Below the pieces are notes generated by a model, which did not search any database, had not been told where the DNA came from, and was given only the letters and a program-made list of their open reading frames with translations. 64,000 bases of DNA from Spirochaetota bacterium. Lineage in GTDB: Bacteria; Spirochaetota; Spirochaetia; Treponematales; Rectinemataceae. The stretch lies in NCBI GenBank assembly GCA_026398595.1, contig JAPLSO010000051.1, forward strand, positions 1-64,000, in the 5' to 3' direction. Of this stretch, positions 7,378-16,298 are shown in pieces. Each line of letters begins with the position of its first letter. Position 1 is the first letter of the stretch. Both the position numbers and the translations under genes were made by a program.

Positions 7378-9033
7378 ATGGCGCTGATATCCATCATCGG
7401 TATATCGGGGGAAACGCAGACCGTCGAGGCGGGGAGAAGGGCGGCTGAAGTCCTGCCAAGCCCAAAGACCTTTCCTCATCCCCTCGTAGCTGTCCTCGTC
7501 GATAACGAACTCAAATCCCTGGACACCGAGCTTTTGTATGATTGCCGGATCCAGCCAGTCTTCGCCGACTCTTTCCTGGGGGCCTCGGTCTATCGCCGAT
7601 CGCTTTGTTTCGTCCTCGCGATAGCCTCAAGGGAGGTCTTTCCCGAACGACGCCTGATAGCCGGAATGGCCATAGGCTCAGGATTCTATCATTACTACTT
7701 CGATGAAAAGCCGCTCACAAAGGTCCAAGTCGAGACCCTCGCTTCGAAGATGAGAGAACTCATGGCCAAGGATACCCCCATCCGCCTCGAGAGCTGGCCT
7801 TGGGACAAGGCCAGGAAGTACTTTAGCGAGAGCGGCCAGCTCGACACCCTTGAACTCATCGAGAACGTCAATGAACCCACCATACCCCTGAACGAATGTG
7901 ATGGGTTCAGGGATCTACATGTCGCCCCCCTCGTCAACTCGACCGCTGTCCTCAAGACCTGGGAACTCCTTCTCTATCATGGGGGACTTCTCCTCAGGTA
8001 TCCGCACAAGGACAGGCCCGAAAGCCTTGATTCCTTCGATGATGTCCCCCTCCTCTTCAAGATTTCGGAGGAGTACAAGGAGAGAGGAAGGGTCCTGGGG
8101 GTAGGCTCCGTAGGGGTTTTGAACAAGCTTGGAGCCGAGGGCAGGATAAAGGAATACATTCAGGTAGCCGAAGCCCTCCAGAACAAGAAAATAGCCTCCC
8201 TCGCCGAATCCATAGCAGCCAGGAAGGGGGAAGTCCGGATAATCCTCATAGCCGGACCCTCGAGTTCGGGGAAGACAACGACGGCCAAGAAAATCGCGAT
8301 CCAGCTCAAGGTTCTCGGCTTCCTGCCCCTACCGATCGAGCTGGACGATTTCTTTATCGACAGGGCGGCCACTCCTCTCGATGAGGAGGGAAAACCCGAC
8401 TACGAATGTCTTGAAGCCCTCGACGTGGAAGGTTTGAATCACATACTCCTCGGCCTCTTCGCCGGGAAGGAGATGGAATTGCCCCAGTATGATTTCAAGG
8501 CGGGGACAAGGAAGAGTTCAGGCTGTAAGCTGCGGCTCAGGGGAAATGAAGTTCTGATCCTCGAAGGCATTCACGGCCTCAATGACGCCCTGACACCGAA
8601 GATCCCCAGAAAGGAAAAATTCAAGATCTACGTCTCCGCTCTGACTCAGCTCAACCTGGATGACCACAACAGGATTTCGACGACGGATTACCGGCTGTTG
8701 AGGCGTATGGTGAGGGACTACAATTTCAGGGGACACAGCGCCCTAGCCACCCTGTCCATGTGGCCTTCGGTCCAGCGCGGTGAAAGGGCTCATATCTTCC
8801 CCTTCCAGAATACCGCCGACGAAGCCTTCAACTCCGCCCTCGATTACGAGTTGGGCGTCCTCAAGGTCTTCGCCGATCCTCTCCTGCGCACCATCAAGCC
8901 CAACATGGAAGAATACGCCGAGGCGAGGCGAATCCAGTCCTTCCTGGACAATTTCACTCCCATCCCCGCCCAGCATGTACCCAAGGATTCCATACTGAGA
9001 GAGTTCATAGGCGAGTCGGATTTTAAATACTAA
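7378..9033 (+). CDS. nucleoside (uridine) kinase with ThrRS-like N-terminal region
   Basis: 551 residues. Residues 1-230 resemble the TGS and editing-type N-terminal region of threonyl-tRNA synthetase: EAGRRAAEVL, GSGFYHYYFDEKPLT and DGFRDLHVAPLVNST match the ThrRS pattern, but the HxxxH of the editing site is replaced (RSLCF). Residues 285-500 are a P-loop kinase of the uridine kinase/phosphoribulokinase family with GPSSSGKT at 293-300 and IELDDFFIDR. It probably phosphorylates a nucleoside such as uridine; the substrate is unproven. The start at 7378 follows GAGGAGGG by eight bases. The open frame reaching back to 6706 only runs antisense to lacI and is not used. Confidence 0.88.
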   Translation: MALISIIGISGETQTVEAGRRAAEVLPSPKTFPHPLVAVLVDNELKSLDTELLYDCRIQPVFADSFLGASVYRRSLCFVLAIASREVFPERRLIAGMAIGSGFYHYYFDEKPLTKVQVETLASKMRELMAKDTPIRLESWPWDKARKYFSESGQLDTLELIENVNEPTIPLNECDGFRDLHVAPLVNSTAVLKTWELLLYHGGLLLRYPHKDRPESLDSFDDVPLLFKISEEYKERGRVLGVGSVGVLNKLGAEGRIKEYIQVAEALQNKKIASLAESIAARKGEVRIILIAGPSSSGKTTTAKKIAIQLKVLGFLPLPIELDDFFIDRAATPLDEEGKPDYECLEALDVEGLNHILLGLFAGKEMELPQYDFKAGTRKSSGCKLRLRGNEVLILEGIHGLNDALTPKIPRKEKFKIYVSALTQLNLDDHNRISTTDYRLLRRMVRDYNFRGHSALATLSMWPSVQRGERAHIFPFQNTADEAFNSALDYELGVLKVFADPLLRTIKPNMEEYAEARRIQSFLDNFTPIPAQHVPKDSILREFIGESDFKY

Positions 9034-9087
9034 ATCGGAGGGAAACCAGACAAGGGAATGCCCCCTCTTCGCGCCCTAGGCTTTCCT

Positions 9088-10104
9088 TTATTTCCTCAGA
9101 TCCTTCCAGCGGCGGCACGCCTGCCAGTGGCCATCGCCGCACTCGGTGAGTTCGGGTTCGGGCAAGGTCGAGCATTCGTCGACCGCGTAAGGGCAGCGAG
9201 TATGGAAGCGGCAGCCCGTGGGTATGTTGGCAGGGCTGGGGATTTCTCCGAATATAGGCAGTTCCTTTATCACCTTGACCTTGCCTGACTCAGGCTCGGG
9301 CACCGCCTGCACGAGGGCCTGCGTGTAGGGGTGGAGGGGATTGTCGATTATATCGTCGGCTTTGCCTATTTCGACGATGCGCCCCAGGTACATGACCGCT
9401 ATCCTGTCCGTGAAGTACCGCGCCGTCGACAGGTCGTGCGTGATATAGAGGTAACTGAGGCCAAGGTCCATCTGGACTTCCTTCATCATCGCAAGTACCT
9501 CGGCCCGGGTGGAAAGGTCGATCATGGAAACCGGCTCGTCAGCGACGAGCATCATCGGGTTTAGTATAAGCGTCCGAGCGGTTGCTACCCTCTGCCTCTG
9601 CCCGCCTGAGAGCATATGCGGCCATCGCTGCATGTATTCCTGCGCCGGGGTAAGCTTTACTTCCTCCAGGGCCTTGACTATCATTTTCTCCCTCTTTTCA
9701 AAGGAAGGTTGTACCTTATGGATAATGAGCGGCTCCTCCAGGACATCCCTGATCTTGAATCGCGGATTCATGGAAGCGTAGGGGTCCTGGAATATCATTT
9801 GGACCTTCTTCCTGTATTCCTTTAGTTTAGCCTTGTCGAGTACAGTCACATCCTCGCCATTGAATAGTATCTTCCCACCGGTCGGGTTGATAAGCTTCAT
9901 CACGAGTTTGCCGGTCGTTGTCTTGCCCGAGCCCGATTCGCCAATAAGGCCGAATATCTCGCCTCGCTTGATCTCGAAACTTATGCCGTCCACAGCCTTT
10001 ATGGGTTTCTTGGCCCCTCTGCCTATGACGGATTGGGCGAAACTGAGGTGCGGTTCGAAATATTTCTGCAGGCCTTCAACTTTCAGAATAATATCGTCAG
10101 CCAT
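9088..10104 (-). CDS. oppF: oligopeptide/dipeptide ABC transporter ATP-binding protein OppF/DppF
   Basis: Cytoplasmic ATPase subunit of the peptide importer, 338 residues. It has Walker A GESGSGKTTTGK, the signature LSGGQRQRVA, Walker B followed by DEPVSMID, and the H-loop YITHDLSTA. The C-terminus carries the cysteine-containing extension GCRFHTRCPYAVDEC typical of Opp/Dpp ATPases. The start at 10104 follows CAGGAGAAAG; the frame remains open upstream but that part lies within oppD. It is the last gene of oppA-B-C-D-F and forms a heterodimer with OppD by family analogy. Confidence 0.93.
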   Translation of the reverse strand: MADDIILKVEGLQKYFEPHLSFAQSVIGRGAKKPIKAVDGISFEIKRGEIFGLIGESGSGKTTTGKLVMKLINPTGGKILFNGEDVTVLDKAKLKEYRKKVQMIFQDPYASMNPRFKIRDVLEEPLIIHKVQPSFEKREKMIVKALEEVKLTPAQEYMQRWPHMLSGGQRQRVATARTLILNPMMLVADEPVSMIDLSTRAEVLAMMKEVQMDLGLSYLYITHDLSTARYFTDRIAVMYLGRIVEIGKADDIIDNPLHPYTQALVQAVPEPESGKVKVIKELPIFGEIPSPANIPTGCRFHTRCPYAVDECSTLPEPELTECGDGHWQACRRWKDLRK

Positions 10105-10117
10105 GGCTTTCTCCTGT

Positions 10118-11089
10118 TCACGCTTTGCCGCACAGCCAGCATGCCACGCAGTGGCCGGACTCGATCTCGACGAGTGGCGGCTCTTCTTCGCGGCATCGGT
10201 CGAAGACCTTGTCGCATCGTGGGTTGAAACGGCAGCCTTTGGGCGGATCAATGAGGTCGAGCGGCGTGCCTGGTATAAAATGCAGCTTCTCGACCTTCTG
10301 GAAAAGGCGCGGGGTCGCCGCCAAGAGCCGCTGGGTATAGGGATGGGCCGGCCCCTGAGAACAATAAACCTGGGCGTTCGTTCCGAGCTCGACGATCTTT
10401 CCCGCATACATGACGCAGATCCTGTCGGATACTTCCGCCTCGAGAGCGAGGTCGTGCGTAATGAATATGAAGGATAGATTGAACTTTTCTCTCAATTTCT
10501 TGAGCAGGTTGATTATCTGCGCTTGGACGATCACATCCAACGCTGTTGTCGGCTCATCTAGGATGATGATGGAGGGCTTGAGGAACAAGGCAGTGGCTAT
10601 AACGACCCTCTGCTTCATTCCGCCGGACAACTCGTGTGGATAGCGTGTTACGATCTCTGGAGATAAACCGACATGGTTTAGGTATTCTTGTATTAGTTCA
10701 TCAGTTTCTTTTTTTCCCATTACCTTGTGCTCATGCAAAGTTTCTTGCATCTGCTTTCCGACCGTGTACACGGGCGTGAGGCAGTTCATGGCACCCTGGA
10801 ACACCATCGCGACCTTTCCCCAGCGTATATCCTTCCTGATTTCTTTTTCAGGCATGGGGACTATATCCTTGCCCTCTACTAATATCCTGCCGGAAACGAT
10901 CCGGCCCGGAGGAGTGGGCATCCTAAGGATGGAGGTCCCCAGGCTCGTCTTTCCACATCCTGATTCGCCGACGAGACCAAGCGACTCTCCCGGTATAAGT
11001 GAGAAATCGAGGCCGTCGATGGCCTTTACCGCGCCCTTCAAGGTAAAGTAGTACATCTTCAGGTTTTCGACTTTAAGCACGCTTTCCAT
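10118..11089 (-). CDS. oppD: oligopeptide/dipeptide ABC transporter ATP-binding protein OppD/DppD
   Basis: Partner ATPase of OppF, about 323 residues. Walker A GESGCGKTSLG, signature ELSGGMKQRVVIA, Walker B IIILDEPTTALD and FITHDLALEAEV are visible, with the Cys-rich tail GCRFNPRCDKVFDRC. Two starts are possible: a GTG at 11098 overlapping the oppC stop, or the ATG at 11089 with AAGGTGA about five bases upstream. The ATG is preferred because of that spacing. The gene lies 13 bases before oppF. Confidence 0.93.
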   Translation of the reverse strand: MESVLKVENLKMYYFTLKGAVKAIDGLDFSLIPGESLGLVGESGCGKTSLGTSILRMPTPPGRIVSGRILVEGKDIVPMPEKEIRKDIRWGKVAMVFQGAMNCLTPVYTVGKQMQETLHEHKVMGKKETDELIQEYLNHVGLSPEIVTRYPHELSGGMKQRVVIATALFLKPSIIILDEPTTALDVIVQAQIINLLKKLREKFNLSFIFITHDLALEAEVSDRICVMYAGKIVELGTNAQVYCSQGPAHPYTQRLLAATPRLFQKVEKLHFIPGTPLDLIDPPKGCRFNPRCDKVFDRCREEEPPLVEIESGHCVACWLCGKA

Positions 11090-11094
11090 AATGT

Positions 11095-12504
11095 TCACCT
11101 TGTCTTGAGCTTCGGATGGAGAATTTTATCCATAGAGAAACCGAGAAACGCGAATGTCATGCCCATGATCGCGATTAGAAGTCCCGGAGGCAGAACCCAC
11201 CACCATTGACCATTGAGTATCGCCGATCCCTGCATTGCGTCGTGAAGTATCTGGCCCCATGTCACGATGGTAGCATCGCCCAGGCCCAGGAGGCTCACCG
11301 AGGACTCGTATACTATCGCGCTCGGCACCGACAGGGCCATCGAGGCGAAACTGTAGGGTATGAGGATAGGCATCATGTGCTTGAATATGATCCTTCCGTT
11401 ACTTGCGCCTAGGGCTCTAGCGGCTTCTATATAGGTCTCTTCCTTGATTTGCAGGGCCATCGACCGCACCGTCATGACCGAACCTGTCCAGAAGAAAATG
11501 ACCATTACTAGGATGAGGAAAAATATATTAGGCTTGAAGATAGCCGAGATGACGATGAGCACGGGCAGGACAGGTATGGAGTTAACGATCTGGTACACGA
11601 ACTGCATTACTGAATCAACCATTCCCCCGAAATACGCCTCGATGATGCCGTAGAGGACACCAATGATGACAGAAATGGCCGAGGTCAGGAGGCCGATAAG
11701 GAGAGCCCATTTGAGCCCTGCCACGAGCCCGGAGAAAAGGTCACGCTTCGAGTCATCCGTTCCCAGGATGCCCGAGACCGAGCCTGTCACCACAACGGTG
11801 GGCTCCTGGACCTTGAAGTTGACCGTGTCCAGGATCATGGTTTTTGCTATGAACTTGTATTGCCCCTTCAGCGGCTTGAACTCCGACGCCATGCCCGCTC
11901 CAGCCGTATTGAAGATTAGTTCCGTGGGTTTCATGCTCCTGCTCGAGGAATTTTCGAGAGCCTGTTCCGACTCGTACAGCTTAGCGAAAGCGAATGCTGC
12001 GTCCTTGGCATCGTTGTCGGTAGAAATACGGATGTCCTGGCCCGAAAGCCCCTGTTCAAAACGCTGGGCCAGATCGATCGTCAGGCCGTCCGGCCTTTCG
12101 ATCGAGAAGGCTATCGGGAGGTCGCCAGTACCCGTGATGTGGAATATCACGTCGAGCGGCGCCTTGTCCGCCTGGTAGTCGTAGCTGAGGACGGAAGTCA
12201 CCATCTTCACGCCGCCGTCCTGATCGAGTTCATCGCGCTTGGCCACGGTCAGCTTCTGCGTGACGGGAGACTTGAGCTTCGCGAACCAGTTTGTCCAGGC
12301 TGGCGGCGCGCTGGACGAGTTATCCTGCCAGTAGTCGATGCTGCGCCATTTGCCATTCGTCGCTTTCCACGGGAGAATGGCGGGCTCGAGAATGACGGTG
12401 AGGAGGGAGATGATGAGGATCGCAAGCCCCACGAGACCCGAAGTCTCTTTCCTGAATTCCGACCAGAATTCCGAAAACCTGTATCGTGCGTCGCCGAGAT
12501 TCAT
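11095..12504 (-). CDS. oppC: peptide ABC transporter permease OppC/DppC with large extra domain
   Basis: Inner-membrane permease of 469 residues, much longer than the usual roughly 300. A first membrane segment (about residues 23-45, GLVGLAILIISLLTVIL) is followed by some 200 residues of soluble sequence and then the usual five-helix permease core from about 255 (GLKWALLIGLLTSAISVIIGV). The EAA motif is YIEAARALGASNGRIIFKHM. By topology the insert should face the periplasm. It overlaps the oppB stop by four bases (ATGA). OppB next to it also has an enlarged first loop, so the pair may form an extended periplasmic docking surface (inference). Confidence 0.88.
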   Translation of the reverse strand: MNLGDARYRFSEFWSEFRKETSGLVGLAILIISLLTVILEPAILPWKATNGKWRSIDYWQDNSSSAPPAWTNWFAKLKSPVTQKLTVAKRDELDQDGGVKMVTSVLSYDYQADKAPLDVIFHITGTGDLPIAFSIERPDGLTIDLAQRFEQGLSGQDIRISTDNDAKDAAFAFAKLYESEQALENSSSRSMKPTELIFNTAGAGMASEFKPLKGQYKFIAKTMILDTVNFKVQEPTVVVTGSVSGILGTDDSKRDLFSGLVAGLKWALLIGLLTSAISVIIGVLYGIIEAYFGGMVDSVMQFVYQIVNSIPVLPVLIVISAIFKPNIFFLILVMVIFFWTGSVMTVRSMALQIKEETYIEAARALGASNGRIIFKHMMPILIPYSFASMALSVPSAIVYESSVSLLGLGDATIVTWGQILHDAMQGSAILNGQWWWVLPPGLLIAIMGMTFAFLGFSMDKILHPKLKTR

Positions 12505-13544
12505 GCCTTGCCTCCCACTTTGATCCGCTGATCCATGAAGCCGTACGTGAGATCAAGCACTATAAGTCCGAATTGGTACAGGCCTACCGTGATGGCGAGG
12601 TCACCCATGAGCACAGGAATATCGTTTTGCTGGACTGCAATCCAGTACAGGTTGCCCAGGCCGGGCCATGAAAAAATGCCTTCGAATATGATGGCCCCCG
12701 CGATAGAACTCAGGAGCGAGAGTATGGATATCGTGATAAGGGGCGGAGCTGCCGTCCTCAACGTGTGGCCGAAAAGTACAGAACGCTCGGGGATACCGCG
12801 CGCACGCGCTGCCATGATATAGTCCTCCTGCAGAATGCCAAGGACTATGTTGCGGACAATGTAGGAAACTCCCCAGAAGCCAATGATGACGAGGGTGAGG
12901 AGAGGCAGGGACATGTGCCACAAGAGGTCGAAAAAGTACGCCAGAGCTCCCGTGGGAGGCGGTATGGAGTGCATTCCCGCTGAAGGAAAGATTTTGATCT
13001 GGTATACAAAGAACATGATCATGATCATGGCGAGCCAGAAAGTGGGCATTCCGTACACGATCATCGTAATGAGACTCGTGCTTCGGTCCAGACTTCCTCC
13101 CGGCTTCTGTGCCTTCTTGAGCCCCAGGTAGATGCCCACAACGATTTCGATAGCCGCAGCGAGAGTGAAGAGGATTAACGAGCGTGGGATCGCTTCCCCA
13201 ATGATTGTGAGGACTTCCCTGTCGCCCCTCGAAGACTTTATTATCGTCGATTTACCGAAATTGAAGGTGACTGTGTTCCAGCTCCTATAGAGGACCCTTT
13301 CCATGAGCGGCCGATCAAGCCTATAGAGTCTTATGAGTTCGCCTCGTCTGGAGTCTTGGAATTTCTGGATCGCCTGGGGCTGCATGTTTTTAAGTCGCAT
13401 CGACTCGGCGTGTACCTGCTCCTCGATCTCCGAACGCATGGTCTTTTCATTGACCGTGTTGAAGAGCGCGGACAGGAGGAAAATGATGATGATATAATTG
13501 AAAATCCCCTTAAGGATTCGTTTGATGGCGAACCACTTGTACAT
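12501..13544 (-). CDS. oppB: peptide ABC transporter permease OppB/DppB
   Basis: Inner-membrane permease of 347 residues. An N-terminal membrane helix (IFNYIIIIFLLSALF) is followed by a soluble, charged stretch of about 80 residues, then the permease core starting near IPRSLILFTLAAAIEIVVGIY. The EAA-like motif is IMAARARGIPERSVLFGHTL. Family members normally have about 305-340 residues with a shorter loop. AGGTGGTAG precedes the ATG. It follows oppA after a 146-base gap that contains a hairpin terminator. Confidence 0.9.
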   Translation of the reverse strand: MYKWFAIKRILKGIFNYIIIIFLLSALFNTVNEKTMRSEIEEQVHAESMRLKNMQPQAIQKFQDSRRGELIRLYRLDRPLMERVLYRSWNTVTFNFGKSTIIKSSRGDREVLTIIGEAIPRSLILFTLAAAIEIVVGIYLGLKKAQKPGGSLDRSTSLITMIVYGMPTFWLAMIMIMFFVYQIKIFPSAGMHSIPPPTGALAYFFDLLWHMSLPLLTLVIIGFWGVSYIVRNIVLGILQEDYIMAARARGIPERSVLFGHTLRTAAPPLITISILSLLSSIAGAIIFEGIFSWPGLGNLYWIAVQQNDIPVLMGDLAITVGLYQFGLIVLDLTYGFMDQRIKVGGKA

Positions 13545-13636
13545 ACTACCACCTGTTTTCGGGTGCTACTACCTTGAAAATCGGTTTACATTATAGGGAA
13601 AGGAAATAAAAATCAATCGTTTCTTCCCTTGACATG

Positions 13637-13672
13637 AAAAAAGCGGCACCGCCGTTATAGTGGTGCCGCTTG
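13637..13672 (-). terminator. hairpin terminator between oppA and oppB
   Basis: On the minus strand AAGCGGCACC (13671-13662) pairs perfectly with GGTGCCGCTT (13650-13641) and is followed by a run of Ts. It lies just after oppA and before oppB. Such a partial terminator commonly lets binding protein be made in excess over permeases. Confidence 0.8.
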
Positions 13673-13690
13673 TCTCAGTTAGTCAGAAAC

Positions 13691-16188
13691 TCAGAACAGG
13701 ACTAGCGCGGCGGGTGTTACCGCTGGCGCTTCGGTGCTGAGTACTGACTGGACGACCACCGTGTAGACGCCCGGCTTGAGCGCTCCCAGATCCTTGGCCG
13801 GGAGAACAGCCTGATAAGCTCCCGCCGAGACGAATTTGGCGGTGTACACTTTCTCGGTGTTGTCCGGCATGATGATGGTAACGGTCACCTTGGCCTTATT
13901 GTCCGCGGGCTTGGCCGTGTTGTCAGGATAAGTCATGGTCGAGAGAGCCACGTCTATCTTGACATCCGCTGTTCTCTGTGCGATGGCGGGCACTTTCACG
14001 TCGTCGATGCGGGTGATGGTGCTCTTGAAGGCAACAGGCCAGTAATTCGACTTGTAGGGATAATCCCTGAAAGCTGAAAGCTCGATGTAGTTGTTGGCAT
14101 AGTCGACCTTGCTGATATAGAAGGGGCCGTTCGAAATGTAGGCGTTGCCGTAAGTGTCGATGAACTTGATCGCCGCCTTGTAGCGGGCGACGGCCTGGTC
14201 GGCAGTTAGCCACTGCTTGATGCTGTCGGGCACGTACTTGGCGTCCACGAATTCCTGAAGCTTGGCGCTGATGTCTGCTACGCACTTCGGGTTGATGACA
14301 TCGACTTCCGTCATCGAAGGATCATTGGAGAAAGAATAATGTGTGCCGGATTTCGATCCTTCAGCTACCATCTTGGCGAGGGCTTCATAGATTTCGAAGG
14401 AGACCACCGTCTGCCTTCCGGGGTTGCCGGCTTTCGGGCTGACCGTCCCACTTGCCGCGACTCTATCCTTGTCCATCGGCCAGTTGAAGTCATAGAAAGT
14501 CGTGAAGGTTCCGTCCTTGTTGAGGACGGTTCCCTTAGAAATGGGCAGCGTCGATTGGTACTGTGAAGCATAGGCCTCGTCGTAGTACTTGTCGTTGCCG
14601 TCGTCCTTGTTCGCCCACTCGTAGGCGAAGACAGTGGAGTACATTATATCCGCAAGGGTAACAGGCTGTCCCGAATGCCACTTGCCATAGAGGTACTGGA
14701 GGTTGGCGAGTTTGCTGTAGGATTTTATAGCGGCATTCTTCACATAGTCGTACTTGCCGTTTCCTATATCCTTGAACTCCACACCAGTTTCCCACTTTTT
14801 CGTCTTGGAATTGAAGATAAGAGAAGCCGGATCGACTACAATCTGGCCATCGGGCTTGCCGTCCTTGCCGGCCACTACCTTGGTCTCGACGTTCTTGAGG
14901 TCATACTTCACACGAAGGGGCGTGTCCTTGGCGGAGTTGGGCGACTCGAAGGTCGAGGGATCAGAGCAGGCTTCCACGATAGCAGACGCATAGACATCGC
15001 TGAATCCATCGACACCCACGGGGTCCCAGGAGCTCATGAAGAGGCCGCCACGCGCCGAATACTGCGTGACGCGCAGGACTTTCTCGCCATTTTCGTTCGG
15101 CTTTACGTCCGCTGAACGGATCGACCAGTGATTAAGTCCATCGCCGAGTCCGTACAGGAAATTGTTGTTGAATCTCGCCTTGTTAGCGACATAGAACTGG
15201 GTCTGGCTACATACATAGATGCGTACCGCTTCCTTGAGGGCCATTTCTTGTACCTTCATGTTGCCTTCCCAGTACTCATCCGAAGTGAGGAACCAGCCGT
15301 TGATATTCTTCTTGGCTATTTCGTCGATTTCCTTGTTCTCGTAGTTCCAGAACCCGTCAGTCATGCCTCCGGGCATATAACCGTAGTAAGGAGCGTACAT
15401 CTGGCTTATCGATACGTCCCACCAGGCTCTGGTCGCGCCAGCACCCCAGCCTTCGGTGTACATCGACCACTCCCAGGCAGCGGGATCGCCGGAATATGCC
15501 AGCTTGCTCGCCTTGGAGCGGTCGTACTCAAGACGCTCGACCTTGAGGCTGGCTTTCTCGAGCTGATCGGCTATGTAGCGACCTTCCAGGAGCCGTCCCG
15601 TCGGATCGTCGACACGGATGATGAAGCGAATAGTCACGGGGCTACCGTCGTAGTTCCAAAACTGACCAGCCTTAACGAGCTTGCCCTTGTTTTCGGGTAG
15701 ATCGGCTGCAGCCTTCATGGCGGTGTCAATGTCGTCAATAGCCTTCTTCTCATTGCCGCGGGCGCTCATACCCAACTTGGCGGGGATGAGATTGAACTTG
15801 TAGGTTCCTGGTTGTCCCGGGGTCTCTGCTGTTAGAGCCGGATCGCCAGCACCGAGCAGGATCTCGTCGACTATTTTCTTTCTATCGATGAGCCAGTTGA
15901 TGGCGAAGCGGACCTCGCGGATCGCAAGCGGGTTGAAGATGGTTCTTCCATCTTTATGCTGGAATGTATAGGGCGCCTTATTGGGGATAGGGTTGAGAAG
16001 CAAAGACCAGGCGCGAGTCCGGTAAAGAAAACGTCAGTCTTGCCTTCAGCCGTGTCCTTGATGGCGATGGTTTGATCCATGCGAACATCGTAGATAACCT
16101 TGTCCGCAATAGGACCGTTCTTTACCTGGGCGCCTGCCACTATCACCATGAGCAGCGAAAGTGCCACTAAAATCGTTCGCTTTTCCAC
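13691..16188 (-). pseudogene. oppA: peptide-binding protein OppA (family 5), frameshifted
   Basis: Solute-binding protein of the peptide importer, split over two frames. The N-terminal piece starts at a GTG (16188) six bases after AAGGAGG and encodes a signal peptide (ILVALSLLMVIVAGAQ) and then KDTAEGKTDVFFTG. The remaining 770-odd codons, from about 16009 down to 13691, are in another frame (WSLLLNPIPNKAPY onward). The change of frame falls within about 16005-16030. From memory of related proteins some 20-30 residues are also missing between these motifs, so a short deletion is more likely than a single-base indel. The long product (over 800 residues, with a C-terminal Ig-like tail) is typical of large family-5 binding proteins. 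Real mutation or assembly error cannot be separated here. Confidence 0.8.
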
Positions 16189-16228
16189 GTAAACCTCCTT
16201 GGGAAGCTTGGGAATGATTTCATTCTGG

Positions 16229-16257
16229 AGTATAGGGCACATTACTTCAGAGCGCAA
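16229..16257 (-). promoter_or_regulatory. sigma70-type promoter for the opp operon
   Basis: TTGCGC (16257-16252) and TATACT (16234-16229) on the minus strand are 17 bases apart. The predicted start, near 16222, gives a leader of about 34 bases containing AAGGAGG before the oppA GTG. Confidence 0.6.
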
Positions 16258-16298
16258 GCAAAACGGTTCAGACCATCTATTCAAGGTCATAATTCAGC

